A DNA stretch of 64,000 bases from G965197555 sp965197555 (GCA_965197555.1 OZ240213.1:3782001-3846000), one strand, 5' to 3'. Shown: positions 26,931-36,428, counted from the stretch's first letter. Notes: generated by a model not told the origin, from the sequence alone. Made by a program: numbers and translations.

Positions 26931-28772
26931 TTACTCGCGGACTCCTTTTATGTTGTGGAAGTGGGAGACGCCAGCCGATGTCAGCCCCGGCCAAACATAG
27001 TCAGCGATGAACTCAGGATTCACTGTCACTTCGGAGTGGTGGTGGAACATTGGGACATTGGAGTAGTTATCGTACACGAAGTCGCCCACCGCCCGGGCAC
27101 ACGCTTCTCTTTGATCGAGGTCTGCCGACCTCACGAGACAGTCATAATTTTCGTTCACGAAGGGGTGTGAGAAGCCCGACCAGAAACCCCCTTTAGCGTA
27201 AAAGCCTCTGACCCCCTCCTGGGTTGTTCTGATGGGAAGATTCCTCGAAGGCGCCAGGGTGTTGGCCATCTGGTGACCGCGTATACGCGATATCAACTGG
27301 CCTAAGTCAACTCTTTCTATCTCCACATTTACGCCAACTCCGGCCCACATGACCGAGGCGGCCTCAAGCACGTCGTGTAACTCGGGAGTCCCGGGGATCA
27401 CCGATGTTATCGCCTTCAACTTGAGGGGATCGTCTTCCGTGTACCCCTCGGCTTCCAGCAGGCGCCTCGCCTCATCGGGATCGTAGCCGTAATTCTCCTC
27501 CCACTTTTCCTCCCAATCCGGGTTCCAACCCTCATTGTTGCGGTGATATCTGCTGTTGTAATTGGGGGTGGCCCTGCCCAGGTAGATCTCGCTGTTGATG
27601 GCCTCCCGGTCCACGGCCTTGTTCATGGCTTTTCTAACATTAATGTTGTCCAAGGGCAGTCCCGGAGTGTAATGATCGGGCCATTCTGGCGTATTCTCGA
27701 AATACAAACCACCAAAGGCAATGTAGGTTTGGACGGCTTCTTGTGTACTGGTGATAACCCTCATGCCCCGGGCCTCGGCATCGGGTTGCAGGGTCCTCTC
27801 AATCTGGGAGATGTCTACCTCCCCAGCTAAGAGCATGGCCATCCGAGTTAAACTTTCCGGAGCCCAGATGAACTGGAACTCTTCAAAATCAACTTCATAG
27901 GCCCAGTGGCCTTCCGGTACTCTTTCATAGCTAAGACTCTCGCCCAACCTGCGCTCGGTTAGCTGGTAAGGACCGGTGCCTGCGGTCTGTATCTGGTCGT
28001 AAGCGTCAAGCCCTTGGGCATCAAACTGGGCTTTGCTGACTAGGATCAAGTCTCCAGCATGCCGGGAGAACAGGCGGCCCCCATCCAGATAAGGGTTCTC
28101 GAAGGTGAATTTGACATTATAGTCATCCATGATCTCAGGGGTTGCTTGATCCCAAGCCGGTTTCAAAAGGGCCAGGCTGTCCTCCCGCATCACCAGGTCG
28201 AAACTATGGACCACGTCCGCGGCAGTGAACTCTCCCCAACCAAATTGCCACGGGATGTCCTGCCTTAACTTGAACGACCACTCTTTGAAATCGTTGGCCA
28301 CGTCCCAGCTCTCTGCGAGCAGAGGACCAGCTTGGCCATTCTCCGGGTCTACACGCAACAGGGTCTCGGCAAACACGTCGTGCTGCACAATGTAGAGCCA
28401 TGGTCCCACCCAGGTACGATTGCTCTCTACGTCGGGCGTAGGGATGGTGAACCTTACCTTCTGTACCTTGACCTGTGCGCTAGGTGCCGGAGCAGGAGTG
28501 GGGGCTGCAGTAGCGCGGGGGACGACCGTTGCTGCAGGTGCGACTGTGGCCCCAGGCGAGGTTGTCGCTGCCGGTGCGGCGGTGGCCGCGGGGGCCACGG
28601 TTGCTGCAGGCGCTACCGTCGCCACCGGGGCTGCTGTCGCCACAGGAGCAGCGGTGGCCGCTGGCGCTTCGGTAGCCTCACCGCCGCAAGACATCAAGAA
28701 CGCCGTAATCCCAACCACCAGGGCTAGCGAAAATATGAGCCCAGGCCTGAGTGTCCTGAATACGTGAGGCAT
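26931..28772 (-). CDS. solute-binding lipoprotein, SBP_bac_5 family, paralogue 6
   Basis: A 613-residue copy with AFLMSCGGEA lipobox (Cys29), a linker rich in Val as well as Ala, and the usual domain. It shares IPWQFGWGEFTAADVVHSFDLV with paralogue 5 and HSEVTVNPEFIADY-like ends with paralogue 1. Differences: LALLKPAWDQATPEI lacks one Lys, KFTFENPYLDGGRLF replaces the usual FHFENPYL, HVHS-type His cluster MFHHHSEV near the C-terminus, and TYIAFGGLYFENTPEWPD at the variable site. Its upstream spacer is interrupted by the IS1182-type element, but the promoter at 28819-28848 lies on the gene side and is intact. Confidence 0.9.
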   Translation of the reverse strand: MPHVFRTLRPGLIFSLALVVGITAFLMSCGGEATEAPAATAAPVATAAPVATVAPAATVAPAATAAPAATTSPGATVAPAATVVPRATAAPTPAPAPSAQVKVQKVRFTIPTPDVESNRTWVGPWLYIVQHDVFAETLLRVDPENGQAGPLLAESWDVANDFKEWSFKLRQDIPWQFGWGEFTAADVVHSFDLVMREDSLALLKPAWDQATPEIMDDYNVKFTFENPYLDGGRLFSRHAGDLILVSKAQFDAQGLDAYDQIQTAGTGPYQLTERRLGESLSYERVPEGHWAYEVDFEEFQFIWAPESLTRMAMLLAGEVDISQIERTLQPDAEARGMRVITSTQEAVQTYIAFGGLYFENTPEWPDHYTPGLPLDNINVRKAMNKAVDREAINSEIYLGRATPNYNSRYHRNNEGWNPDWEEKWEENYGYDPDEARRLLEAEGYTEDDPLKLKAITSVIPGTPELHDVLEAASVMWAGVGVNVEIERVDLGQLISRIRGHQMANTLAPSRNLPIRTTQEGVRGFYAKGGFWSGFSHPFVNENYDCLVRSADLDQREACARAVGDFVYDNYSNVPMFHHHSEVTVNPEFIADYVWPGLTSAGVSHFHNIKGVRE

Positions 28773-28818
28773 TTTTCACTCCGACCGTTAAAAAGACGTT
28801 GGGATTTCGGCCTCAGGC

Positions 28819-28848
28819 ATTCTACGTTAGGGGATTATTTTTAGTCAA
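28819..28848 (-). promoter_or_regulatory. sigma-70-type promoter of paralogue 6
   Basis: Minus strand TTGACT (28848-28843), 18-base spacer, TAGAAT (28824-28819). The insertion element begins 43 bases further upstream. Confidence 0.6.
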
Positions 28849-28890
28849 GGAATCAAACATGATTAACGCATATAACGTGCCTTTGCTATA

Positions 28891-30539
28891 GAGCTTGTCT
28901 CAGAAGGACGTCCGTTGGCAGGCTTAATCCGACGCGAAGTATTAGGCAGACGATGGGGTGAGGGATCGCTGTCAATGGCCTCAGCTCACGAGACATGACA
29001 AGGTTCCAGACCGTCAGGTAGAGGGTTGAAGATGGAGGGAGGAGCGCCACATCCGGTAGAGCGTGCGCAGGTTGAAGGCGGTGGCCAACATGGTCCACTC
29101 GGCCGCCACGTTGGCGAGGCCACGCAGCAGGAACCTACGTGCCACCTGCTGTTCCTTGATGATTCCGAAGACCGGCTCGACCAGCTGCTTTCTGAGCCGG
29201 TACGCCTCTTTGGCGGCTAACGTGGTCCTCCAGGCGCGGTGGCGGCGTAGCACTCCGTCATGGGGCCCTATCGCCAGACTGCGGCCGGTCTCGCGGGCTC
29301 TCGTACAGACTCCGAAGGCCGGGCACGCCTGGCAGACGGCTCCAGAGGCTCGGTACAGACGCAGCGGAACTCCATTCGTATGTTGGATGCGAAGGAACTT
29401 GAGCCTCCGTCCCTGTGGACACGTAAAACTGTCGCTTTGCTCGTCATAGGTGAATCGGTCCTTGTGATACGCGTCTGTGAGGAACCGCTGCCGTGCTTCT
29501 GACACCACCACCTGCTGGCCTCGCCGGTCGCACTCCGCTAGGTGGCTCACGGCGAAGTAGCCAGCGTCGGCCAATGTCATCGGCACCCTCGTCCCGGTCG
29601 TCTCCTCCGCCTGCTCGATCATCGGCACCAGCAGGGCATTGTCATTGGCCGCATCAACCACGTCCACGGCGGTGACCACCATGCCGGCCGCTCCCTCGGC
29701 GGTCTCCATGGGTGAGACCATAGCCTGGGCATTGTACCCGGCCACGATGCCCTGCCTGCCCTTCATCAGCCGGGCCTCCGGGTCGGTCAGGTTGATCCGC
29801 TTGTGGCGCTTCTGATTCCCGAGGTCGGCCATCGCCTGCCTCACCCGGTCCCTCAAGACCTCCTTGTCGGCTAACTCTTTTGGCAGATGGGCAACAGTAG
29901 CATCCTCTCCCGCTTCGTTCTGTGCCTCAAGGTCGGCTATCGCTTTCTCGAGACGCTCCAACAGACCACTCAGTCCCGCAGCATCATAGCTCCTGTTCAC
30001 TGAGGCGTTGGCCACCACCTTCGTCCCGTCCACGGCCTGCACCGCTAGGTCCACCAACTCCATGGCCACTGCCGTGCGCACCGAGCGCTCGAACAGCTTC
30101 CTCATAGCCTGTCGATGCCCCTTGTAGAACCGCCACAGGGTGTTGTGGTCAGGATGCTGCCACCCGGTCAGCCACAGGTACGGTATCTGGTCCCGGCAGG
30201 CAGCCTCCAGTTTCCGGCAGGAGCGCACTCCGGTCATGAAGCCGTACAGCCACACACTCAACAGTGCACGGGGATGGTAGGCTGGCGCTCCCAGCACCTC
30301 CCCTTCTATCTCGACGCCAAGCCCTGCCCAGCCATCCCGGTCCAGCGCGTCAACGAACTCAGCGACAAACCGCGCCGGATGGTCCATGGGAACCAGTTCG
30401 TCAAGGGTAGGCGGCAACATCCACATCTGCTCTCGGCCCATCTCTCGAAGCGGCATATCAGCATCTCCCCAACTGGTGTCGCTTCGAAGGTACACCTGAC
30501 GACACACCCATTGCCAGATCAGACTTCTGAGACAGGCTC
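28891..30539 (-). mobile_element. IS1182-type insertion sequence, complete
   Basis: Ends are 16-base inverted repeats with one mismatch: GAGCTTGTCTCAGAAG at 28891-28906 and its counterpart at 30524-30539. TATA flanks both sides (28887-28890 and 30540-30543), a 4-base target duplication. Removing the element joins CTTTGC-TATA-CAGTATT, which matches the intact spacer near 26662-26675 (GACTTTACAGTATT). It carries one transposase gene. Confidence 0.9.
29014..30456 (-). CDS. IS1182-type DDE transposase
   Basis: About 480 residues. The N-terminal DUF772 domain has LVPMDHPARFVAEFVD and PRALLSVWLYGFMTGVRSCRKLE; the DDE core has the first Asp in VQAVDGTKVVANAS, the second in LADAGYFAVSHLAEC, and a C-terminal EPVFGIIKEQQ with the Glu. 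A Cys-rich insert (CQACPAFGVC) is typical of the family. I chose ATG 30456 with GGGGAG upstream; the frame is open to 30507. No frameshift or stop, so probably active. Confidence 0.9.
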   Translation of the reverse strand: MPLREMGREQMWMLPPTLDELVPMDHPARFVAEFVDALDRDGWAGLGVEIEGEVLGAPAYHPRALLSVWLYGFMTGVRSCRKLEAACRDQIPYLWLTGWQHPDHNTLWRFYKGHRQAMRKLFERSVRTAVAMELVDLAVQAVDGTKVVANASVNRSYDAAGLSGLLERLEKAIADLEAQNEAGEDATVAHLPKELADKEVLRDRVRQAMADLGNQKRHKRINLTDPEARLMKGRQGIVAGYNAQAMVSPMETAEGAAGMVVTAVDVVDAANDNALLVPMIEQAEETTGTRVPMTLADAGYFAVSHLAECDRRGQQVVVSEARQRFLTDAYHKDRFTYDEQSDSFTCPQGRRLKFLRIQHTNGVPLRLYRASGAVCQACPAFGVCTRARETGRSLAIGPHDGVLRRHRAWRTTLAAKEAYRLRKQLVEPVFGIIKEQQVARRFLLRGLANVAAEWTMLATAFNLRTLYRMWRSSLHLQPST

Positions 30540-30618
30540 TATACAGTATTTTTGCTGGTCTTATCGCAGAGATTACGAGATTGGCTATACCGTTACGAAA
30601 TTAACCATATAATTGGAA

Positions 30619-30646
30619 GGCGGGACTTCGACGTCGAAGTCCCGCC
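30619..30646. terminator. 28-base perfect palindrome
   Basis: GGCGGGACTTCGAC is followed directly by its reverse complement. It can fold as a strong hairpin downstream of paralogue 7. It resembles the hairpin of the terminator at 46972-47003, which has T residues after it; here none follow. Confidence 0.45.
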
Positions 30647-30778
30647 AAGGGAGCAATGAATTCCCAGCTACCCGCGCCCCAAGACAAGGCCCTTGGGGCG
30701 ATGGTAATGATCCGGTTGAGCCGTCGCGGATTACGCTTCTCTCGAACAGGAACCGTACGGCGACAAGAAAGGTTTAAA
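30647..30778 (+). repeat. decayed copy of the small gene
   Basis: GGGAGCAATGAATTCCCAG, CCCAAGACAAGGCCCTTGG and the AACAGGAACCGTACGGCGAC stretch parallel 17640-17765 with many changes. The frame is not kept. Confidence 0.5.
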
Positions 30779-32648
30779 GGGACTTCGCGGGCGAGCCAGA
30801 CCCCTTACTCCCGGACCCCTTCTATGTTGTGGAAGTGGGAGACACCGGCCGACGTCAACCCCGTGTAGACATAGTCAGCGATATACTGGGGATCCACCGT
30901 CAAGTCGGACTTGAGGTGGTGCCCCGGGATCTGGGCGTAGTTATTGTAAATCAAGTCGCCCATCGCCTGGGCGCACCGCGCCCTTACATCGAGGTCTGCC
31001 GACTTCACCATACAATCAAAATTCTCTTGCAGTTCGGGGTGTGGAAAGCCCCACAAGAAGCCTGTGTTGGTGAACTGGTTGCGGACGCCCTCCTGGGTCG
31101 TTCTGATGGGGAGGTTTCTATTAGGCACTATGTGGTTAGTCAACTGGTGCTTACGAATTCGCGATACATACCGCCCAACCTCGAGCCTTTCTATCTCCAC
31201 TTCCACCCCAATCTCGGCCCACATGGCGCCTATGGCCTCCATAACATCGTGCAACTCAGGAGTCCCCGGGATCACCGCTGTTATCGAGTTAAGCTTGAGT
31301 GGGTTGTCCGGCCCAAACCCCTCGGCCGCTAGCAGTGCCCTAGCTTCATCGGGATCGTAGCCGTACATGGCCTCCCAGTTTTCCACCCAAGCCGGGTTCC
31401 AACCCTCATTGTTGCGGTGGAAAGTATGGTTGTAATTGAGGGTGGCCCTGCCCAGGTAAATCTCGCTGTTGATCACATCCCGGTCTATGGCCTTGTTCAG
31501 GGCTTTTCTAACGTTAATGTTTTCCAAGGGCAGGCCAGGAGTGTAAATGTCAGGAAACTTTTCCGTATCTCCTTCAGTACCGTAGTTCCCCTCTCCATAC
31601 CATAGATCGGTCCCGGACCCGTACAAACCGCCAAAGGCGAAGAAGGTTTGTGCGGCTTCCTGCGTACCCAGAATAACCCTCATGCCCCGGGCCTCGGCAT
31701 CGGGTTGAAGCGTTCTTTCGATCTGGGAGATATGCGCCTCCCCGGCTAGGAGCATCGCCATCCGGGTTAGACTTTCCGCCGCCCAGATGAACTCGAACTC
31801 TTCAAAATCGACGTCATAGGCCCAGTGGCCCTCCGGTACCCTCTCGTAAGTAAGACTCGCTCCCAATGCGCGAGCGGATAGCTGATAAGGGCCGGTGCCG
31901 GCGGTCTGTATTTGGTCAAAGGTGCCCGCCTCTCCCTCGGATTTAAACTGGGCGTCGCTCACGATAATCAGGTCACCGGCATGCCTGGAGAACAGGCGTG
32001 TCCCATCCAGATAAGGGTTGTCGAAGTGAAAATGCATGTTGTAGTCGTCTATGATCTCAATGGTTACCTGGGACCACGCCGACTCTTTCAAGGTGGCCAG
32101 GCTGTCCTCCCGATTCACCAGGTTGAAGGTATGGAGCACGTCCTGCGCGGTAAACTCTCCCCAGCCAAATTGGAAGGGGATGCCCTCCCTCAACTTGAAG
32201 GACCATGTTTTGAAGTCATTGGTCACCTCCCAGCTCTCGGCGAGCAGAGGACCGGCTTCGGCAGTCGCCGGGTCACCCCGCAACAGGGTCTCAGCGAACA
32301 CGTCGTGCTGGGAAATATAGTTCCAGCCTCCCACCCAGGTACGGTTGCTCTCTATGGTGGGCGTAGGCATTGCGAACCTTACTTTCTGTAGCTTGACCTT
32401 CCCACTGGTTGTTGGGGGCCTGGTGGGTATCGGTGCCGCGGTGGCGCGAGGGACGGCAGTTGCCGCAGGCGCGGCTGTTGCCCCTGGGGCCGCTGTTGCT
32501 GCGGGTGCGGCTGTTGCCCCTGGAGCCGCTGTCGCTGCGGGTGCTGCTGTCGCCGCAGGGACCGCGGTTGCGGCCGGGGCGGCGGTGGCCGCTGGCGCTT
32601 CGGCAGCCTCACCTCCGCAAGACATGAGGAATAACGTAATTGCAACCA

Positions 32649-33808
32649 CTAAACCAAAGCCAAGGTGGGATGTGCATTTACAATACATCGGTGATTGGGC
32701 TGGGATTCTCGCAGAAAGCCTTCGGCCTTTGATTGCAGGACGGTGCGGCAGCGGCCCTTGACCTCGTCTTTCCGGATGGACAGCCCGCAGAGGAAATTCC
32801 CGACCCTCTCCTTTACCAGGGCCTTGGTTCCCAAGCACAGGTTTCCGGTGGCTTCCTCTCTTGCCCAGCCCCAGATGGCCTCATCGGCGTTGAAGTCCGG
32901 GCTGTAGCCCGGCAGGTTCATCAGCCGCAGCCCCAAGCCCGGCGTCCGCAGATACTCACGCACCGCTTCGCCGCGGTGCGCCGGCGCGTTGTCCCAAATC
33001 ACGTTGAGCGGCCCGGAGTGCCTCTGCCGCAACCGCTCCAGGAAGGCAGCCGAGGTTCCGGAGTTGCTATTCCCCTCCAGGTCCATCCACTCCACCTCAC
33101 CGGTCTCCAGGCACACTGCCGAGTAGTAGCTGGCCTTTTCGCCATAGCTCGGGCTGGTCGAGTCCACCAAGGCCGGCTCTCCCTTTAGCACCCATTTGCC
33201 TCTCAATTCGGCATCGGCCCGGAAATGGGCCTCGTCGGCGAAGAATATCTTCGCTCCCGTACGCCACGCCTCGTCCGACAGGGTGGCGTACTCCGCCACG
33301 AAGGCCTCCCGCTTCTGCTCATCTGCCTTGACCAGACGCTTCTTGGGGCGCTTCAGGACAAACCCCAAGCGGTGCAGATAGTTCAGGCAAGTGCTGCGGC
33401 TCAGGCCAATGCCGAAACGCTTCGAGACAAACTGCCGCACCACTTTCCAGTTCCAGTTGGCCATTTCTATGCCCGACATCTCGGGCAACTCCTGCACTGC
33501 CCCCGTCAACTTCGCCTGTTGCGTCTCGCCAAGTGCGGGGGGGAACCCCCGGTCTGCTCGAATATCAAGGCTGCAGGCCCTCCCTCGCCGAAGGCGGCGG
33601 CCCATCTGCCGATGGTGTGAGCATCCCGGCCCAGTGCCTGGGCGGTGCCCGAGGCGGTCAGGCCCCGGCACAGGAGCCACAGTGCGTGCCACCGTTCTCT
33701 CTCCCGGGGTGTCGGCGCTAGGTACATCCTGCTGCGCACACTCGCCAAGTCCAACTGCCACCCCTCCAAGTCCGGCCTTATCCCCCTCATACCCATCACC
33801 ATCCCCAC
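32649..33808 (-). CDS. IS630-type transposase, two overlapping frames
   Basis: The first frame (33808 to 33506) holds the helix-turn-helix part: LLCRGLTASGTAQALGRDAH. The second (about 33560 to 32649) holds the DDE domain: KIFFADEAHFRAD, LNVIWDNAPAHRG and LPGYSPDFNADEAIWGW, where the third acidic residue is in place. The frames meet near a run of seven G on the plus strand (33537-33543), so one-base slippage, as known in IS630 relatives, could make the full protein of about 385 residues. The stop TAG uses the target TA at the insertion edge. Confidence 0.85.
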
Positions 33809-34101
33809 TCAATCTGCTCCCAGTCCTGACGCTATGCCTCCCTGATTCTAGCCGACGCAAATGCGGGTTTCACCTTGGCTTTGGTTTAGTAGAGCGAAAT
33901 CTTTGTAATGATGGGCAATTGGGTTGACGAGATTACCCGACCACGATTTGAAAGCGTAACCTGCGTGCAAGAACTTCCCATCATTTCTACGCTGTTGGTC
34001 TACTAGGTTGCGCCGGTGAATCCCTCTCATCCGTACTTGGAGAATGACCCGGCTCCGTCGTCTGACCCTCACCATCTGCGCATTTCACCTTGGCTTTAGT
34101 T
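32652..34101 (-). mobile_element. IS630-type insertion with an extra outer end
   Basis: The left end AACCAAAGCCAAGGTG is at 32652-32667. An exact inverted copy is at 33871-33886, followed by TA, and a second copy with one mismatch is at 34086-34101, also followed by TA. The host gene resumes only after the second copy. So the unit lost from the host frame is 1450 bases, made of a normal 1235-base IS plus 215 bases that end in their own IS630-like terminus. TA targets at 32650-32651 and 34102-34103 fit the family. Confidence 0.85.
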
Positions 34102-34203
34102 TAGGGCCAGAGACAACATTAGCCCGGGCCTAAGTTTCTTGATTTGGTGAAGCATTTTTCACTCCGAGCGGTCAAAAGAGACGGTATGATTTCGGCCTTG
34201 GGC

Positions 34204-34233
34204 ATTCTATGCTAGGAGATTATTTGTAGTCAA
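34204..34233 (-). promoter_or_regulatory. sigma-70-type promoter of paralogue 7
   Basis: Minus strand TTGACT (34233-34228), 18-base spacer, TAGAAT (34209-34204). It is now separated from the body of the gene by the IS630-type element, whose transposase is on the same strand. Confidence 0.6.
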
Positions 34234-34348
34234 GGAATCAAAGGTGATTAACGCCTATGATGTGCTTTCAGCTCTACAGGTACTTACTGGGTTATTCGTA
34301 TATATTGGGAGATTCGCTAACCCGTAGCGAAATTAGCGATACCGGTGC

Positions 34349-34503
34349 AACGCTGGACATCGGCGTCAACGGCCCCCTAGGGAAACATTCAAATCTCCAA
34401 CAACCCTCCCCAGGAGAACGATCCTGATGGTGATGATCAGGCGAAGACCGTCAAAGGTTACGCTTCTCTGGAACAGGAAAGGTGCGGAGACGAAAGAGGT
34501 TTA
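34349..34503 (+). repeat. decayed copy of the small gene
   Basis: Begins GACATCGGCGTCAACGGCCC as in the intact gene and continues through AACAACCCTCCCCAGGAGAA to a CTCTGGAACAGGAAAGG stretch. The frame is broken. Confidence 0.55.
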
Positions 34504-34531
34504 AGGGGACTTCGCGGGAGAGCGAGACCCG

Positions 34532-36379
34532 CTACTGGCGGACCCCTTTTATGGCGTGGAAGTGAGAGATGCCGGCCGACGTCAACCCCGCCCAAACATA
34601 GTCAGCGATGTACTCGGGGTCCACTGTCACGTCGGCGTTGAGGTGGAACATTGGGATATCAGCGTAATTATCGTAAAGGAAGTTGCCCATATCTAGGGCG
34701 CACCGCTCCCTTTCAGCGAGGTCGGCAGACTCCACCAGACATAGATAATTCTCGTTCACGAAGGGGTGATTAAAGCCAGCCCAGCTACCATATTTAGTAT
34801 AGAGCCCGCGCACGCCCTCCTGGGTCGTCCTGATGGGAAGGTTCCTCGAAGCTACCAGGGTATCGGCAAGCTGGTGACCGCGTAGGCGCTCGAGCCACTG
34901 GCCAAACTCAAGTTTCTCTATCTCCACTTCCACGCCGACGTCGGCCCACATCACCACCGAGGCCTCTGTAACGTCGTGGAGCTCGGGACTCCCTGGGATA
35001 GTCGTTGTCATAGACTTGAGCTTGAGGGGGTTGTCGAGCGTATACCCCTCGGCCGCCATCAGGCGCCTCGCCTCATCGGGATCGTAGCCGTACTCGGCCT
35101 CCCACCGATCCTCCCATGCAGGATTCCAGCCCTCGTTGTTGCGATGATATCTGCTCCTGTAATTGGGGGAGGCCCTGCCCAGGTAGATTTCCTCTTTAAT
35201 CGCATCCCGGTCTATCGCCAAGTTCAGGGCCTTCCTGATGTTAATGTTCTCCAGGGGCAAGCCCGGCGTATATTGATCGGGGAACTTTTCCGTATTCTCG
35301 AAATACAGGCCACCAGGGACGAAATAAGTCTGAACGGCTTCCTGGGTGCTTGAGATCACCCTCATGCCCCGGCCCTCGGCGTCGGGTTGCAGCGTCCTTT
35401 CAACCTGGGAAATATGCACCTCTTTCGCTAGGAGCATTGCCATCCGAGTTAGACTCTCCGCAGCCCAGACGAATTCGAACTCTTCAAAATCGACGTCATA
35501 AGCCCAGTGGCCTTCGGGTACCCGCTCGTACCAGAGACCCACCCCCAATTCGCGTTTGGTCAGCTGGTAAGGGCCTGTGGCTGCAGTTTGTACGGTGTCG
35601 TCGAACGCTCCGAGTCCCTGCTCGTCCCATTGGGCTTTGCTGACAACGATCATGTCTCCGGCCCAGCGGGAAAACAGCCGGTTCCCATGTAGGTAGGGGT
35701 TCTCGAAGTGAAATTTGATGTTGTAGTTGTCAACGACCTCAGGGGTTACCTGGTCCCACGCCGGCCCTTTCAGCGTGGCTAGGCTATCTTCCCTCACCAG
35801 CAGATCGAAGGTATGAATCACATCCGCCGCGGTAAACTCTCCCCACCCAAATTGGAAGGGGATCCCCTCCCTCAGCTTAAAGGACCACGTCTTGAAGTCA
35901 TTGCTCGACTGCCAACTCTCGGCTAGTAGAGGACCGACTTGGTCAGTCTCTGTGTCAAACCGCAACAGGGTCTCAGCGAACACGTCGTGCTGCATGATGT
36001 AGTTCCAACCTCCCGCCCAGGTACGGTTGCTCTCTACATCAGGCGTAGGCATGGCGAACCTTACTTTCTGTATCTTGACCTTCCCACCGGTTGCTGGAGC
36101 CGCGGTGGGCGCCACGGTAGCGCGGGGGACGGCCGTCGCGGCCGGAGCAGCCCTTACCGCTGGCGCCGCCGTTGCTGCTGGGACCGCCTCTGGCGCAGCA
36201 GTTGCTGCAGGCGCTACTGTCGCCGCTAGCGCTGCCGTCGCCGCAGGGACTGAGGTAGCCGCTGGCGCCGGCACTGCGGTAGCCGCCTCACCGCAGGCCA
36301 AGATGAACAACGTGACGCCGATCACGAAGACCAAAGAGAACATGAGTCCGGGCCTGAGTGTCACGGCTACATGAGGCAT
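34532..36379 (-). CDS. solute-binding lipoprotein, SBP_bac_5 family, paralogue 8 (mosaic)
   Basis: A 615-residue copy and the first gene of the array in transcription direction. Lipobox FILAC gives Cys29; the linker runs to about residue 100. Residues about 100-260 follow paralogue 4 (WAGGWNYIMQHDVF, LKGPAWDQVTPEVV, ENPYLHGNRLF, FDDTVQTA). Then comes TKRELGVGLWYERVPEGHW as in paralogues 1, 3 and 5, then a paralogue-4-like piece (MAMLLAKEVHISQ, DAEGRGMRVI). From STQEAVQTYFVPGGLYFENT onward it is nearly paralogue 1. The end is HFHAIKGVRQ. This looks like a product of recombination between array members. Confidence 0.9.
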   Translation of the reverse strand: MPHVAVTLRPGLMFSLVFVIGVTLFILACGEAATAVPAPAATSVPAATAALAATVAPAATAAPEAVPAATAAPAVRAAPAATAVPRATVAPTAAPATGGKVKIQKVRFAMPTPDVESNRTWAGGWNYIMQHDVFAETLLRFDTETDQVGPLLAESWQSSNDFKTWSFKLREGIPFQFGWGEFTAADVIHTFDLLVREDSLATLKGPAWDQVTPEVVDNYNIKFHFENPYLHGNRLFSRWAGDMIVVSKAQWDEQGLGAFDDTVQTAATGPYQLTKRELGVGLWYERVPEGHWAYDVDFEEFEFVWAAESLTRMAMLLAKEVHISQVERTLQPDAEGRGMRVISSTQEAVQTYFVPGGLYFENTEKFPDQYTPGLPLENINIRKALNLAIDRDAIKEEIYLGRASPNYRSRYHRNNEGWNPAWEDRWEAEYGYDPDEARRLMAAEGYTLDNPLKLKSMTTTIPGSPELHDVTEASVVMWADVGVEVEIEKLEFGQWLERLRGHQLADTLVASRNLPIRTTQEGVRGLYTKYGSWAGFNHPFVNENYLCLVESADLAERERCALDMGNFLYDNYADIPMFHLNADVTVDPEYIADYVWAGLTSAGISHFHAIKGVRQ

Positions 36380-36428
36380 TTTTCACCTCAACCGGTTAAT
36401 GACAGATATTGTAACTTCGAACCAAGAC

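Larger units (their letters stand above)
30805..34155 (-). pseudogene. solute-binding lipoprotein paralogue 7, split by IS630-type element
   Basis: The body of the gene is 30805-32651; its first 52 bases lie at 34104-34155 beyond the IS630-type element. Joining them across one TA gives an unbroken N-terminus, MLHQIKKLRPGLMLSLALVV followed by AITLFLMSC (Cys29), and a product of about 632 residues, so the split is inside the signal peptide. The remaining frame stays open into the element and offers a new ATG at 32688, which encodes MYCKCTSHLGFGLVVAITLF and then LMSCGG, a possible substitute signal peptide. The domain is intact and has an extra 17-residue Gly/Tyr-rich insert after FGGLYG at the variable site. 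The native promoter now lies upstream of the element. Confidence 0.85.

Noticed and set aside
33848..34075. 75-residue frame in the extra IS630 segment
   Set aside because: No start signal or family resemblance; the segment looks non-coding.
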